Below are positions 43,790 through 55,700 of a DNA stretch of 64,000 bases, one piece after another. Both the position numbers and the translations under genes were made by a program. The DNA comes from Monosiga brevicollis MX1 (lineage: Eukaryota; Opisthokonta; Choanoflagellata; Craspedida; Salpingoecidae). Position 1 is the first letter of the stretch; every line of letters starts with the position of its first letter. Location of the stretch: the NCBI RefSeq assembly GCF_000002865.3, contig NW_001865054.1, forward strand, positions 629,450-693,449, written 5' to 3'. Below the pieces are notes generated by a model. That model ran no database searches. It was not told where the DNA came from and saw only the letters and a program-made list of their open reading frames with translations.

Positions 43790-46700
43790 ATGCGCTCATA
43801 TCAGCAGCCCAAGTGGCTGCTGGCGCTGCTGATTGGAGTCATTGCGCTTGCTGGTGTTGAGGCGGCATCCTTTCGCTCCAGCAAGTTTACAGTATTTGTC
43901 CTGGAAAATGCTACAGTGGGAGCCTCGGTCGGTACCTACACGCTGGACAATACCAATGGTGACATCTACACTTTTGCGTTTAGCTCCACCCCACCGTGCC
44001 CCTTGCAAGTGGCCACCACTACCCCTCAAGTGAGCCTGGCTCAGACCCTGGATCGTGAGACCCTGGCTGATTACGAGTGCGAGCTTGTTGCCACCTCGGG
44101 CTCAAATACTGCAAGCACTCGCATTTTCGTCAAGGTATCTGATGTAAACGACAATGCCCCAGTCTTCAATCAATCTTCTTATACATGGCAAATCAGCGAG
44201 AACACGGATACTCCGACCTTCACGGCAATAGCCGCAACTGACATTGACCAGGTCATCATCACCATCGACCCTGCCACAACCCAGGAATCCTATGAGGTTG
44301 CTAATGGTGTGGTCAGGTACGCCCTGGTCAATGGAACCGACGTTTTCGCCATTGACGAAGAAACCGCCGAGATCACCATGTTACAACCCCTGGACCGCGA
44401 AGCGTTCCCTGTCTTCGTGCTGATGGTACGTATCATGTGCCCTTTTGTTTTTAATGCGGGTGGTGCCAAACATGTATCCCCCGCTTAACCCGATTGTTAT
44501 TCTGCTTGAAAAACGATAAGTCCTAATTTCTCGACAAAGTGCTACGATGCGATTTCAAGCATCACACATAAAGCTCATATACATGCCTTCGCGTTTGACA
44601 GGTGGAGGCGCATGACCTCGGTAGCCCACGACAATCAGTGACACGACCCTTGACCATCACGGTGACGGACGTCAATGACAATGCACCAGAATTCTCGGAG
44701 AGTGCCTATTCGCTCAACGTCTCCGAGCTGGTCACGGCCAACACAGCCCTCCTCACCATGGGCGCCTCCGACGCGGATGCCGGCAACAACGCCGCCATCA
44801 CCTTTTCCATCAGCAGCCTTGCCCGGGTCGGGGCCAACTCGGCAATCCAGCCTTTGGCGTTGGCTTCCGAGTGGCCTTTTACGGTGGACCCCAGCTCTGG
44901 CATGCTGAGCGTGTCTGAGAATGCCAGCATTGCCTCTGCGGCGGTGTTTGACTACGATAGCGGGGTACATGGTTACGTGCTACAAGTGACGGCCACAGAC
45001 GCAGGCGCATCTCCCCTCAGCTCATCTGTGCCTGTGTATGTGACCTTGGTGGATGTTAACGACAACACACCTTCCTTTGCGCAGAGCACATATGAGCTCA
45101 GTGTGCCAGAGAACACGGAGGGCAACCTGCTCCAGCTCACAGCCACTGATGCGGATGCGGGTGAGCTGACAGCGCGGATTGCGTACCGCCTGCTACACGT
45201 CTATCGCGGGACAGAGGTTAATGCGTCTGCAGATGTGGTGGGAAGCGCAGCGTGTCCGTTTGCCGTTGTGGCCGAGTCGGGACTGTTGCGTACCAGCAAC
45301 ACGAGTATCCTGGACCGCGAGGATGAAGCAAACTATATTTTGGTCGTGGAGGCCAGCAATGACGAGGTGTCACCCATGCTTTCAAACACTACGACGGTGC
45401 TGTTGACCCTAGACGACGTCAACGACAACGCGCCAGAGTTGGAAACGCCACCCCCGGTCAGCTGGAACGTGCGAGAAGATGCCACAGACATTGAGCTATT
45501 GAGCCAGATGGTGGTTCTGGATCAGGACAGTGGTGTCAATGCACGCGTCGACATTGGCTTTGTGGGCAACAGTAGCGACGAGACGCTGTTTCGCATTGAT
45601 GATGGCACAGATCTGGTATCTTTGGGCGCAAGCAACGCCACGCTCGTGGCGGTGGGACCCTTTGATTACGAAGCAGCAACCGTACATCGAGTCTGGCTCC
45701 ACGTGGTTGATCAAGGGTCCCCCGTGTTGGACCGGGTGTATGCACTTGAGGTTTGGGTTTCTGATGTGAACGACAACGCCCCGAGCTTTGACACCGGGAG
45801 CCAGGAGGTTGAAGTCACGCTGGGCGAGGATGCTGTCATCGGCACGCCCGTGGCAGTGCTTGCAGCGAGCGATGTGGATACTGTCTCGGCTAGTCAGCTA
45901 CAGTTTGCTATCGAGTTTGTTATGGTGGCCGATGCCAGTGCCTTGCAAGGCAATGGGCTGGGCCCCGTTGAACTGAACGCATCCAGTGCATCTCAATGGC
46001 CGTTTATGATCAATGCCACCACCGGGGCAATGGTGACCACGCAGCCGCTTGATTACGAAGCAGCCACGTCGTACAATGTGAGCATTCTGGTGTATGACAA
46101 CTGCACGTCTCAGCTTGATGCGTTGGCGGACGCTGGTGCACATGAGGCAGCATGTACGGCCGGATTTTCTAGTCGGGCGTGGGTGCGAGTTGCTGTGACA
46201 GATGTGAATGAGCATGCTCCCGAGTTTGTTGGGTCGGTACCATCGCCGAGTCTGGCCGAGGATGCTACGACGGGGACTGTGGTCACGACGGTGGCTGCCA
46301 CGGACGGAGATGGTTCGTTGGAGTATGGTACGGTGGTGTATAGTGTCGGTTTGGGTATGTCCACGCTGTTTGCGGTAGATGAAACAACGGGCGAGGTCAC
46401 GCTGATTGGCATGCTTGATGCGGAGACATCTACGGTTGAGGCATTGGAGGTGGTGGCGTGCGACACGGCCGTTGACGTGACAGAGCAGCGCTGCACCTCC
46501 CGCTACATCAACGTCTCCGTTACCGATGTCAACGACAATCCTCCCTTGCTTGTTGGCAATGCCACCCAGACCATCTCGATTTCTGAAGCGACCTTCGTGG
46601 GCACATCTCTTCTCCACTTGAATGTAACTGATGCAGATGTTACCTCCTCGTTTCGAGACGTTGCGTTTCACACCAACTCAAGCGTCATTGATCTCAATGG

Positions 46701-49700
46701 CTCAACAATCGTCCTTGCGCAAGTGCTCGATCGCGAGGTGCTGGATGAGGTTGTTGCATTTGTATCCGTGAGCAACGTAGCCGCTCTTTCAGCCTCCACA
46801 CCGCCTTATTTGGCTGTATTTCGGCTTACTATCCTCGTTCAAGACGTGAACGACAATGCTCCTATTTTTTATGCACCCTCCAATGTGTCCTTGCCAGAGA
46901 ATGCAAAGGTTGGAAGGCGCGTTGCCTTGCTGAACGCCACAGATACTGATCTGGAATCAGAACTTATATTCACAAGTCAAAGCGGGACACCCTTTGTTGT
47001 TTCTTCCAACGGCACAGTCAGCTTGGATAGCTCCCTCGACTTTGAAGCTCAACAATCGTGGAGCCTGAACATTACCGTCTCCGATGGTGCTTTCTCCCAG
47101 TCACAAACACTGTTTGTTCTTGTGGAGGACATCAATGACAATGCTCCCGAGCCAAGCTGGAGCACAGGCAACGTTTCTGTTTTCGAAAACAATGCTTCGT
47201 TTCCACTGCCCTCGTGCAGCGCTACGGACGCGGACGCTGGTGTTAATGGGCTTGTCAGCTACAGCGTGAACAGTAACCCCTACTTTAGTATCAACACCGT
47301 GACAGGCGAACTGACCTTGTTACAACCCTTTGACTTTGAGACTGTCCAAAGCTTTGAGCTTATTTGCAACGCTAGTGATCAAGGCGAGCCTATTTTGTGG
47401 CACGCGACCAGCATCTTTTTCACCATCGTTGACCAAAACGACAACAGCCCTGTGTGCAATACTTCGAGCCCCTATTCTGTTTCAGAGAATGTGCCTGCTA
47501 ACACAACATTTGCAACAGTGCTTCCGTACGACTTGGACACGGTGCACTCGTCAACATTTGAATTTGAGCAATGTAGCATGAACACCTGGGTTGGCATCAC
47601 GGACGATGGGCAATTGTTTGCCAAGGAACAGGTCAAGATGGTTCAAAATGAGCGCACTGGTTTGATGGAAGAAGTACGCTACTTCTTGGATCGTGAAACC
47701 ACTCCTGAGCTGAGCTTTTGCTTCTGGGTGCGCGATGCCAGCAGTACACCCCTTTCCACGATGTGCAACGTGACAATCAACGTGCTCGATGTCAATGATG
47801 AAACCCCTTCGTTTACCAATGCCAGTTTCGCTTTCTCAATCGTCGAAGAGCAGGTTAACGCAACAATCGTTCTCCCACCAGCCACGGATGCAGATGCTGG
47901 GAACAACAGTGTCCTAACTTACTCATTATTGGGCGCTCTGGCACCTTCCTTCACGCTCGACAACGGCACGCTTGTTGCCACCACTCCCTTGGATCGTGAA
48001 ACACACGACAGCTTCGAGCTTGTGCTCAAGGCCTGTGACCATGGCACCGTGCCTCGATGTGGTAACACGACGTTACTAATCACTGTGACGGACATCAACG
48101 ATGACATACCCACGTTTGCGTCGCAAGTGTATGATATTGCACTGAATGACAACATGGTGGTCGGCACTCAGGTCGCGCACGTGAGCGCGACTGACGCAGA
48201 TGCGGGGTTGAATGGTGAATTTGAATTTCGTGTGGCCGACAATCCATTTTTGGCAGTGAATGCTAGCACCGGTGCAATAGTGCTGGTTGCATTGCCAGCC
48301 AACAACTCGGAATTTCGGTTTGGCGTCTCCGTGCTTGATCATGGAACGCCGTCTCTGCACAGCAATGCCACCTTGGTGGTTCGTCTGACGAGGTTCACGG
48401 AATTGGAGATTGTGCTGACGGTGTCAGAGGTGGCTGCCAATCAATCAGCCGTCCTGAATGTGTCACACTTGTTGCTGACACCAGACGTGGTTTACGATTT
48501 TCGCTTGAGCGGATCGAGTGACTTTGTCCTCGACGACCGCTTGCTCTTGGTCAACGCCGAACTTGATTTCCGAGCAAAAAGTTCCTACAACATGACTCTT
48601 GCCATCTGGGAGCTAGGGTCGCAGGTCGACTACCTCGCAGTCTACGTGGATCTGAGCAACGTGAATGAAGCACCGGTCTTTTCTGATGGCAATCGGGAGG
48701 TGTTTGTGGAAGAAGACACCAGTGCAGATATCCCTTTGACAATCATCCATGTCACGGACCAGGATCGTGGTGTCGATGGCAAAGTTGACTTTTCACTTTC
48801 CGGAGCTGATGTTGCCTACTTTTACCTCCAAGCGATTAACGACACAAGCGCGTTCTTGTTTGCCAATGCATCATTCGATCGTGAGACGCGTGGCAGTTAT
48901 TCCCTTGAGGTTGAAGCGCGCGATCAAGCACTCACACCCCTAGCTGATCATCAAACAATCTCCGTGACCGTGACGGATCTGAATGACAATGCACCCGTGT
49001 TCAATCAATCAGAATACAGCGCCTCAGTGCCTGAGAACGTTGCCGGAAACGTGCTGGTCCAGATCTCCGTGACGGATGCCGACCAGGTTGTGACTGAGTT
49101 TGACGCTGAGACGCAGACGACAAACGTTCTCATTGGCAATGGACTTGTCACACTAATGGTGGTACAGGGACCCTGCAATGTGACTGCAAGCGGCGTTGTG
49201 GCTCTGATCGAGAAACTTGACTATGAAGTGGCGCCTGTGCAAACGTGTGTCATTCGCGCCACTGACCAAGGCGTGCCATCAAAGTCATCTGAGGCGAATG
49301 TGACCATCACGGTGACGGACGTCAATGACAATGCACCAGAATTCTCGGAGAGTGCCTATTCGCTCAACGTCTCCGAGCTGGTCACGGCCAACACAGCCCT
49401 CCTCACCATGGGCGCCTCCGACGCGGATGCCGGCAACAACGCCGCCATCACCTTTTCCATCAGCAGCCTTGCCCGGGTCGGGGCCAACTCGGCAATCCAG
49501 CCTTTGGCGTTGGCTTCCGAGTGGCCTTTTACGGTGGACCCCAGCTCTGGCATGCTGAGCGTGTCTGAGAATGCCAGCATTGCCTCTGCGGCGGTGTTTG
49601 ACTACGATAGCGGGGTACATGGTTACGTGCTACAAGTGACGGCCACAGACGCAGGCGCATCTCCCCTCAGCTCATCTGTGCCTGTGTATGTGACCTTGGT

Positions 49701-52700
49701 GGATGTTAACGACAACACACCTTCCTTTGCGCAGAGCACATATGAGCTCAGTGTGCCAGAGAACACGGAGGGCAACCTGCTCCAGCTCACAGCCACTGAT
49801 GCGGATGCGGGTGAGCTGACAGCGCGGATTGCGTACCGCCTGCTACACGTCTATCGCGGGACAGAGGTTAATGCGTCTGCAGATGTGGTGGGAAGCGCAG
49901 CGTGTCCGTTTGCCGTTGTGGCCGAGTCGGGACTGTTGCGTACCAGCAACACGAGTATCCTGGACCGCGAGGATGAAGCAAACTATATTTTGGTCGTGGA
50001 GGCCAGCAATGACGAGGTGTCACCCATGCTTTCAAACACTACGACGGTGCTGTTGACCCTAGACGACGTCAACGACAACGCGCCAGAGTTGGAAACGCCA
50101 CCCCCGGTCAGCTGGAACGTGCGAGAAGATGCCACAGACATTGAGCTATTGAGCCAGATGGTGGTTCTGGATCAGGACAGTGGTGTCAATGCACGCGTCG
50201 ACATTGGCTTTGTGGGCAACAGTAGCGACGAGACGCTGTTTCGCATTGATGATGGCACAGATCTGGTATCTTTGGGCGCAAGCAACGCCACGCTCGTGGC
50301 GGTGGGACCCTTTGATTACGAAGCAGCAACCGTACATCGAGTCTGGCTCCACGTGGTTGATCAAGGGTCCCCCGTGTTGGACCGGGTGTATGCACTTGAG
50401 GTTTGGGTTTCTGATGTGAACGACAACGCCCCGAGCTTTGACACCGGGAGCCAGGAGGTTGAAGTCACGCTGGGCGAGGATGCTGTCATCGGCACGCCCG
50501 TGGCAGTGCTTGCAGCGAGCGATGTGGATACTGTCTCGGCTAGTCAGCTACAGTTTGCTATCGAGTTTGTTATGGTGGCCGATGCCAGTGCCTTGCAAGG
50601 CAATGGGCTGGGCCCCGTTGAACTGAACGCATCCAGTGCATCTCAATGGCCGTTTATGATCAATGCCACCACCGGGGCAATGGTGACCACGCAGCCGCTT
50701 GATTACGAAGCAGCCACGTCGTACAATGTGAGCATTCTGGTGTATGACAACTGCACGTCTCAGCTTGATGCGTTGGCGGACGCTGGTGCACATGAGGCAG
50801 CATGTACGGCCGGATTTTCTAGTCGGGCGTGGGTGCGAGTTGCTGTGACAGATGTGAATGAGCATGCTCCCGAGTTTGTTGGGTCGGTACCATCGCCGAG
50901 TCTGGCCGAGGATGCTACGACGGGGACTGTGGTCACGACGGTGGCTGCCACGGACGGAGATGGTTCGTTGGAGTATGGTACGGTGGTGTATAGTGTCGGT
51001 TTGGGTATGTCCACGCTGTTTGCGGTAGATGAAACAACGGGCGAGGTCACGCTGATTGGCATGCTTGATGCGGAGACATCTACGGTTGAGGCATTGGAGG
51101 TGGTGGCGTGCGACACGGCCGTTGACGTGACAGAGCAGCGCTGCACCTCCCGCTACATCAACGTCTCCGTTACCGATGTCAACGACAATCCTCCAGAGCT
51201 ATCTCTTTCCGCCTCGGCCTTTGTTGTCAACGAAAACCAGCTGGTTCCGAAACTCTTGTCTGCTGTCACCTTCAGTGATGCGGACGTCGGCTTTGATGCA
51301 TCAAACGTTTGGATCAATATCAGTAGTGGCAGCGCTTGTCACATCAACAATTCTGGCCTGTGGCTTGTTGAATCATTGGACTATGAAACTGCAACTGCAA
51401 CTCACTGTACTCTGCAGTATGGAAATGTGGCGCAGCCATTTTTTGTGCAATTCATGGACATCTTGGTCAACGTCACCAATTTGAACGACAATGCCCCACA
51501 ATTTATGCTCTCGCCCTCCTCCGTTGCGGTGGCCGAGAACGCAACGGTCAATACGCTTCTCTCGGGATTCAACTTTTCTGATGCCGATGGGGATATGGTG
51601 AGCGTGCAAGTCATCAGCGGATCTGACATCTGCTCCGTGTCCACCCAGACGCAAGAAGGCACAATTCGTCTTGCAGCACCACTCGATCGCGAGACCCTTG
51701 ACCAGCACATTTGTGTCATTGAGTTCACTGATGGCGTTTATGCTGGAACCGAGACCCTGCTGCTGAATGTGACTGACATCAATGACAACCGCCCCCAATT
51801 TGACAATGAAACATTGTTGTGGGCAGTGAAGGAGGAAACTTCCTCAGAGGTGTTGACCCTTCAAATTTTTGATGCTGACTTGAACTCTAATGTTACAGTG
51901 TCTTGTGTGGCGGGTCCTGCGTGTTCAGCAGTTACAGTGGCATCAGAGCCCTGGCAACTCACGCTCAAGGAAAGCTTGGACTTTGAAGCTCTCAATGAAA
52001 CGACACTGTTCGGGCTGCTTGTGGCATCAGACGGCGTGTGGCAGACAAACGCATCCCTTGAGATCACGGTTCAGGATGTGAATGATAATGCGCCCTTGTT
52101 CGAGGCGTTGCAATTTAACGTTACTATCCCTGAGAATCAGGCCGTGGGATCGGCTCTGCTCGAGGTTCAAGTCACGGATGCAGATTCATTTCCGTACAAT
52201 ACCAGTACTCTCGAGGTGGTTTCCCATGACGTACCTTTTGCTGTTGCACCAAATGGCACGTTTTACCTAGCTCGTGCCGTCGATTATGAAGTGCAAGACT
52301 CGTACACTGTGTTATTACGCGCGACAGATGATCTCAATGCAACGTTGACCTCCGGTACAGAGATTTACGTGGTGCTTACCGACATCAATGACAATGCGCC
52401 GAGCGTTGCTCTGAGCTTGGATGACCTCTACATCTTTGAGAATATCAGTGTTGACACACGGGTGGGTCACATCAGTATCGTGGATGCGGACTCTCATGCC
52501 GTCAACCACAATAATCTTGCTCTGTCAGATTCATGCGGTGCCTTTGCTCTAAATGGCACGGAAGTCATCGTGCAAGCACCACTTGATCACGAACAATATC
52601 AGTCCTGCAACATCACGGCCACGGTTACAGATGCGACTTTTGAGGCGGCATTCAGCGCCTCTGATGAAGCTCAGCTATGGGTGATCAACGTCAACGATTT

Positions 52701-55700
52701 TGTGCCCGTCTTTGTGGACAACACAACCGTTAATCTGACTGTCCCAGAGAATCAAACCGTAAACAGCAGTCTTCTACTCGTCCCGGTATATGACGGTGAT
52801 GCCAGCCCCTACAATGAGGTTGACATCACAATTCTCAACAACGCTGATGGCAAGTTTGCCATTCAAAACCAGACGCTGGTCTTGGTGCAACCGCTTGATT
52901 ACGAAAGCGGGGATCGGGAATATCCACTGTTGCTGAAAGCTACTGACATGCAAAGCCTCTTGTTTGCCCTCAAGGTGGTCAACGTCGTTGTCTTGGATGT
53001 CAACGATAATCCCCCGATCATTACCGGACCAGATGCGCTCTCTGTTGCTGAGAATACCATGGGTCAAGCCTTGGCAGAATACCACATTGCGAGCGGTGAT
53101 TCAGTCGATAGCCTTGCTGTTTCTGTCGAAGCCGATATTCGAGGCCTATTTTCAATCTCGTTCAGTGGTTCTGGTTGGAGCTTGGCGCTGGAACAGATCC
53201 TGGACTTTGAAAATCAAACCTCCCACCCTGTCACCATCCACACCTGTGACGGGTTGTTTTGCACTAATCTTTCCATTGTAATTGCCGTCGAAGACGTCAA
53301 CGACAAGTTTCCCATGGTGACTTCCAACACAACGCTGAGCGTTTCTGAACATGCCACAACAGGATTGCTCGTGACACTAAGCTATGCCGATGAAGACGGT
53401 TCCTGGCCTATGCAAAACTCAACATTTAGCTTGCTTGACATCGGCGTTCCATTTGTGCTCCAGTCCGACGGCTCCTTGTGGCTGACAGGCGCGTTGGATC
53501 GTGAGACTACAGCATCCTATGCATTGACCGGGCGGGTTGCAAATGTCGATCACTCTGCAATGTTTTATACCGACTTCCCTCTCGTGATCAACGTCGCGGA
53601 TGTGAACGACAATGCCCCAGTTTGCGTGGGCGTCCCCACGTTTTTTTCGCTTTCGGAGGCTCTTCCTCAAAGGTCGCTCATTGCACAGCTGAGCTGCAGC
53701 GACGCAGACGTTGGCGCCAATGGGCAACTGACATATCGCTTTGAAGAAGCCATTTCGCCTCTGGCAGTCTCTGCAACAGGCGCCCTAACCACTACGGCGT
53801 TTTTGGATCACGAGATAGCTCCGACGTTTGAGGTCAAGCTATGGGTTGTTGATGGTGGGACACCGGCCTTGTCATACTCTGCGAATATTCGCATCAACGT
53901 CACCAACGTGAACGACAATCCGCCTGTTCTGGCTGCTAGCCTCTTTAATGCCCGCATTTTGGAGAACAACTTGCCTGGCCAAACTGTCCTCAACCTGTCC
54001 GCAACGGATCGGGATGGTGATTCCCTGGTCTTCAACGTGCTCAATTCAGAGTTGTTTCAAGTGACTGAAACAGGGACAATTTCAGCTATGGAGTCGCTGG
54101 ATCGAGAGCTGGAAGACTCGTACTCTCTTCAAGTGACCGTGTTTGATGGACTCTACACGGCAGCAGCCACCGTCATTGTTGTGGTTGATGATGAGAACGA
54201 CAATGCCCCACGCATCTTGCACACTGAGGTGTTTATCAGTCCTGCCGGTGCTTTGGCAGCGTTCATGTACCCGATGCACTACTCTGACGCTGACGCCAAC
54301 GATAACATTTCGGTGTCGTTTTTGGATGAGCTCGGGATTTGGACCTTGTCAGACGAGGGCGTGTTGTTTTTGAGTTCCTGGGCGAGCCCATTGCTCATAG
54401 CCAAGGATAACATCACGCTTGTTGTTGAGGACGGGGTGCATACAACGTCGGAGAATCTGTCTGTACTCCTGTCGGCGCACGTCTGGGTTGTGCTTTGCCG
54501 GGGCAGTAACTTTTCTGCGCTGAACAGCACGTCGGTGCAGTATGGCTTTGCCGCCTCAGACACTGCCTTTGACTTCAACTTTACAGTGCTGGCCATACCT
54601 TGGCTTCAGGATAGCAATTTGACAGCGTTCCTCGCTCAGGAGCCCATGGCCAGCAGCTTGGATCCTGCTGCCGTGTTACAGGCGCGCCGACTAGATAATG
54701 TAACCGCTGCTCTATGGCACGATGCAAGCCTATTGGGGCAACTTTTTACACCTCTACCCACGTCAAAGCCCATGTATATACCAACTGCTGCGCTCAACAT
54801 GAGTGCAGTTGTCACCGACTACAGCTTTTGTGGTTTTTGCAATCGGAGCTCACCTTGGCGGGTACTGAATCAAACTGGTACTTGGGAAGTCCTGGGCTCA
54901 AATACAGCAGTTGATACAGGCGATATGGTGCGGCCCATGCAGTGCTGGTGGCGCCCTCCACACAGCCCCATGGTTTGGTGGAAATGACATTGTCACCACA
55001 GGATCCCAAGGATGTGTTGGAGTCTGATGAGAGCCTGACAGTGGTTGCACTAGTGATGCCAGCGGAGGTAACACCGCCGACCTTGCAACGTGTCGGCGGC
55101 AGTAGCTTGACTCTGAATGAGACTGTCTTGGATTTGACTACGTATTTTGCCACACAGCTGGATCGTCAGGAGGTTGCTCAGTTTGAGGCCCTCACGGAAA
55201 ATATTAACGCAAGTGCCGTAGGCGTAGTGCCAGAGGCTGCTCTTGCGCAGTACCGTGTCGCTGTTTCTGCATTTAATGCCGTTATGACTACCCGACAAAG
55301 AGCCGTGCAGCAGGGGCATGGTGTTGGCTTTCTCTGTACTTCTTCAGCTGGTACTACTCCGTTTCGAGCGCTTCAATCGCCTGCCACGGGCGTCCAATCT
55401 GCCTTGGCATCAATGGCAGAAGGGTGGTTTTTTGTGCGTGCAGACACTGTGCTTGTTCTGCAAAGCAGTCCAATCATGAACTTTGATTTGGAATGTTTTG
55501 CCTGGGATGGCGCAGTGTACTCAGAAGGCAGCACTCTGACTACTCCATCAATTGCAAGTGCTCACTTGTCGAAGATCAGTCTCCATCTCTCGGTAGCCAG
55601 ATTACGAGTCAACTCAGCGCCATATGTGGTTCAACCCTTTGTCTCGCTGCCGACGCTCCCAAATGTTCTGCGCTCAGTTGGCACCTATGGCCTTGCGCTG

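Noticed and set aside
54920-54990. Frameshift in the cadherin EC exon
   Set aside because: The frame seems to break here, but a 74-nt GT-AG intron (54928-55001) restores it in phase, and a 76-nt intron lies close by. An intron is the simpler reading.
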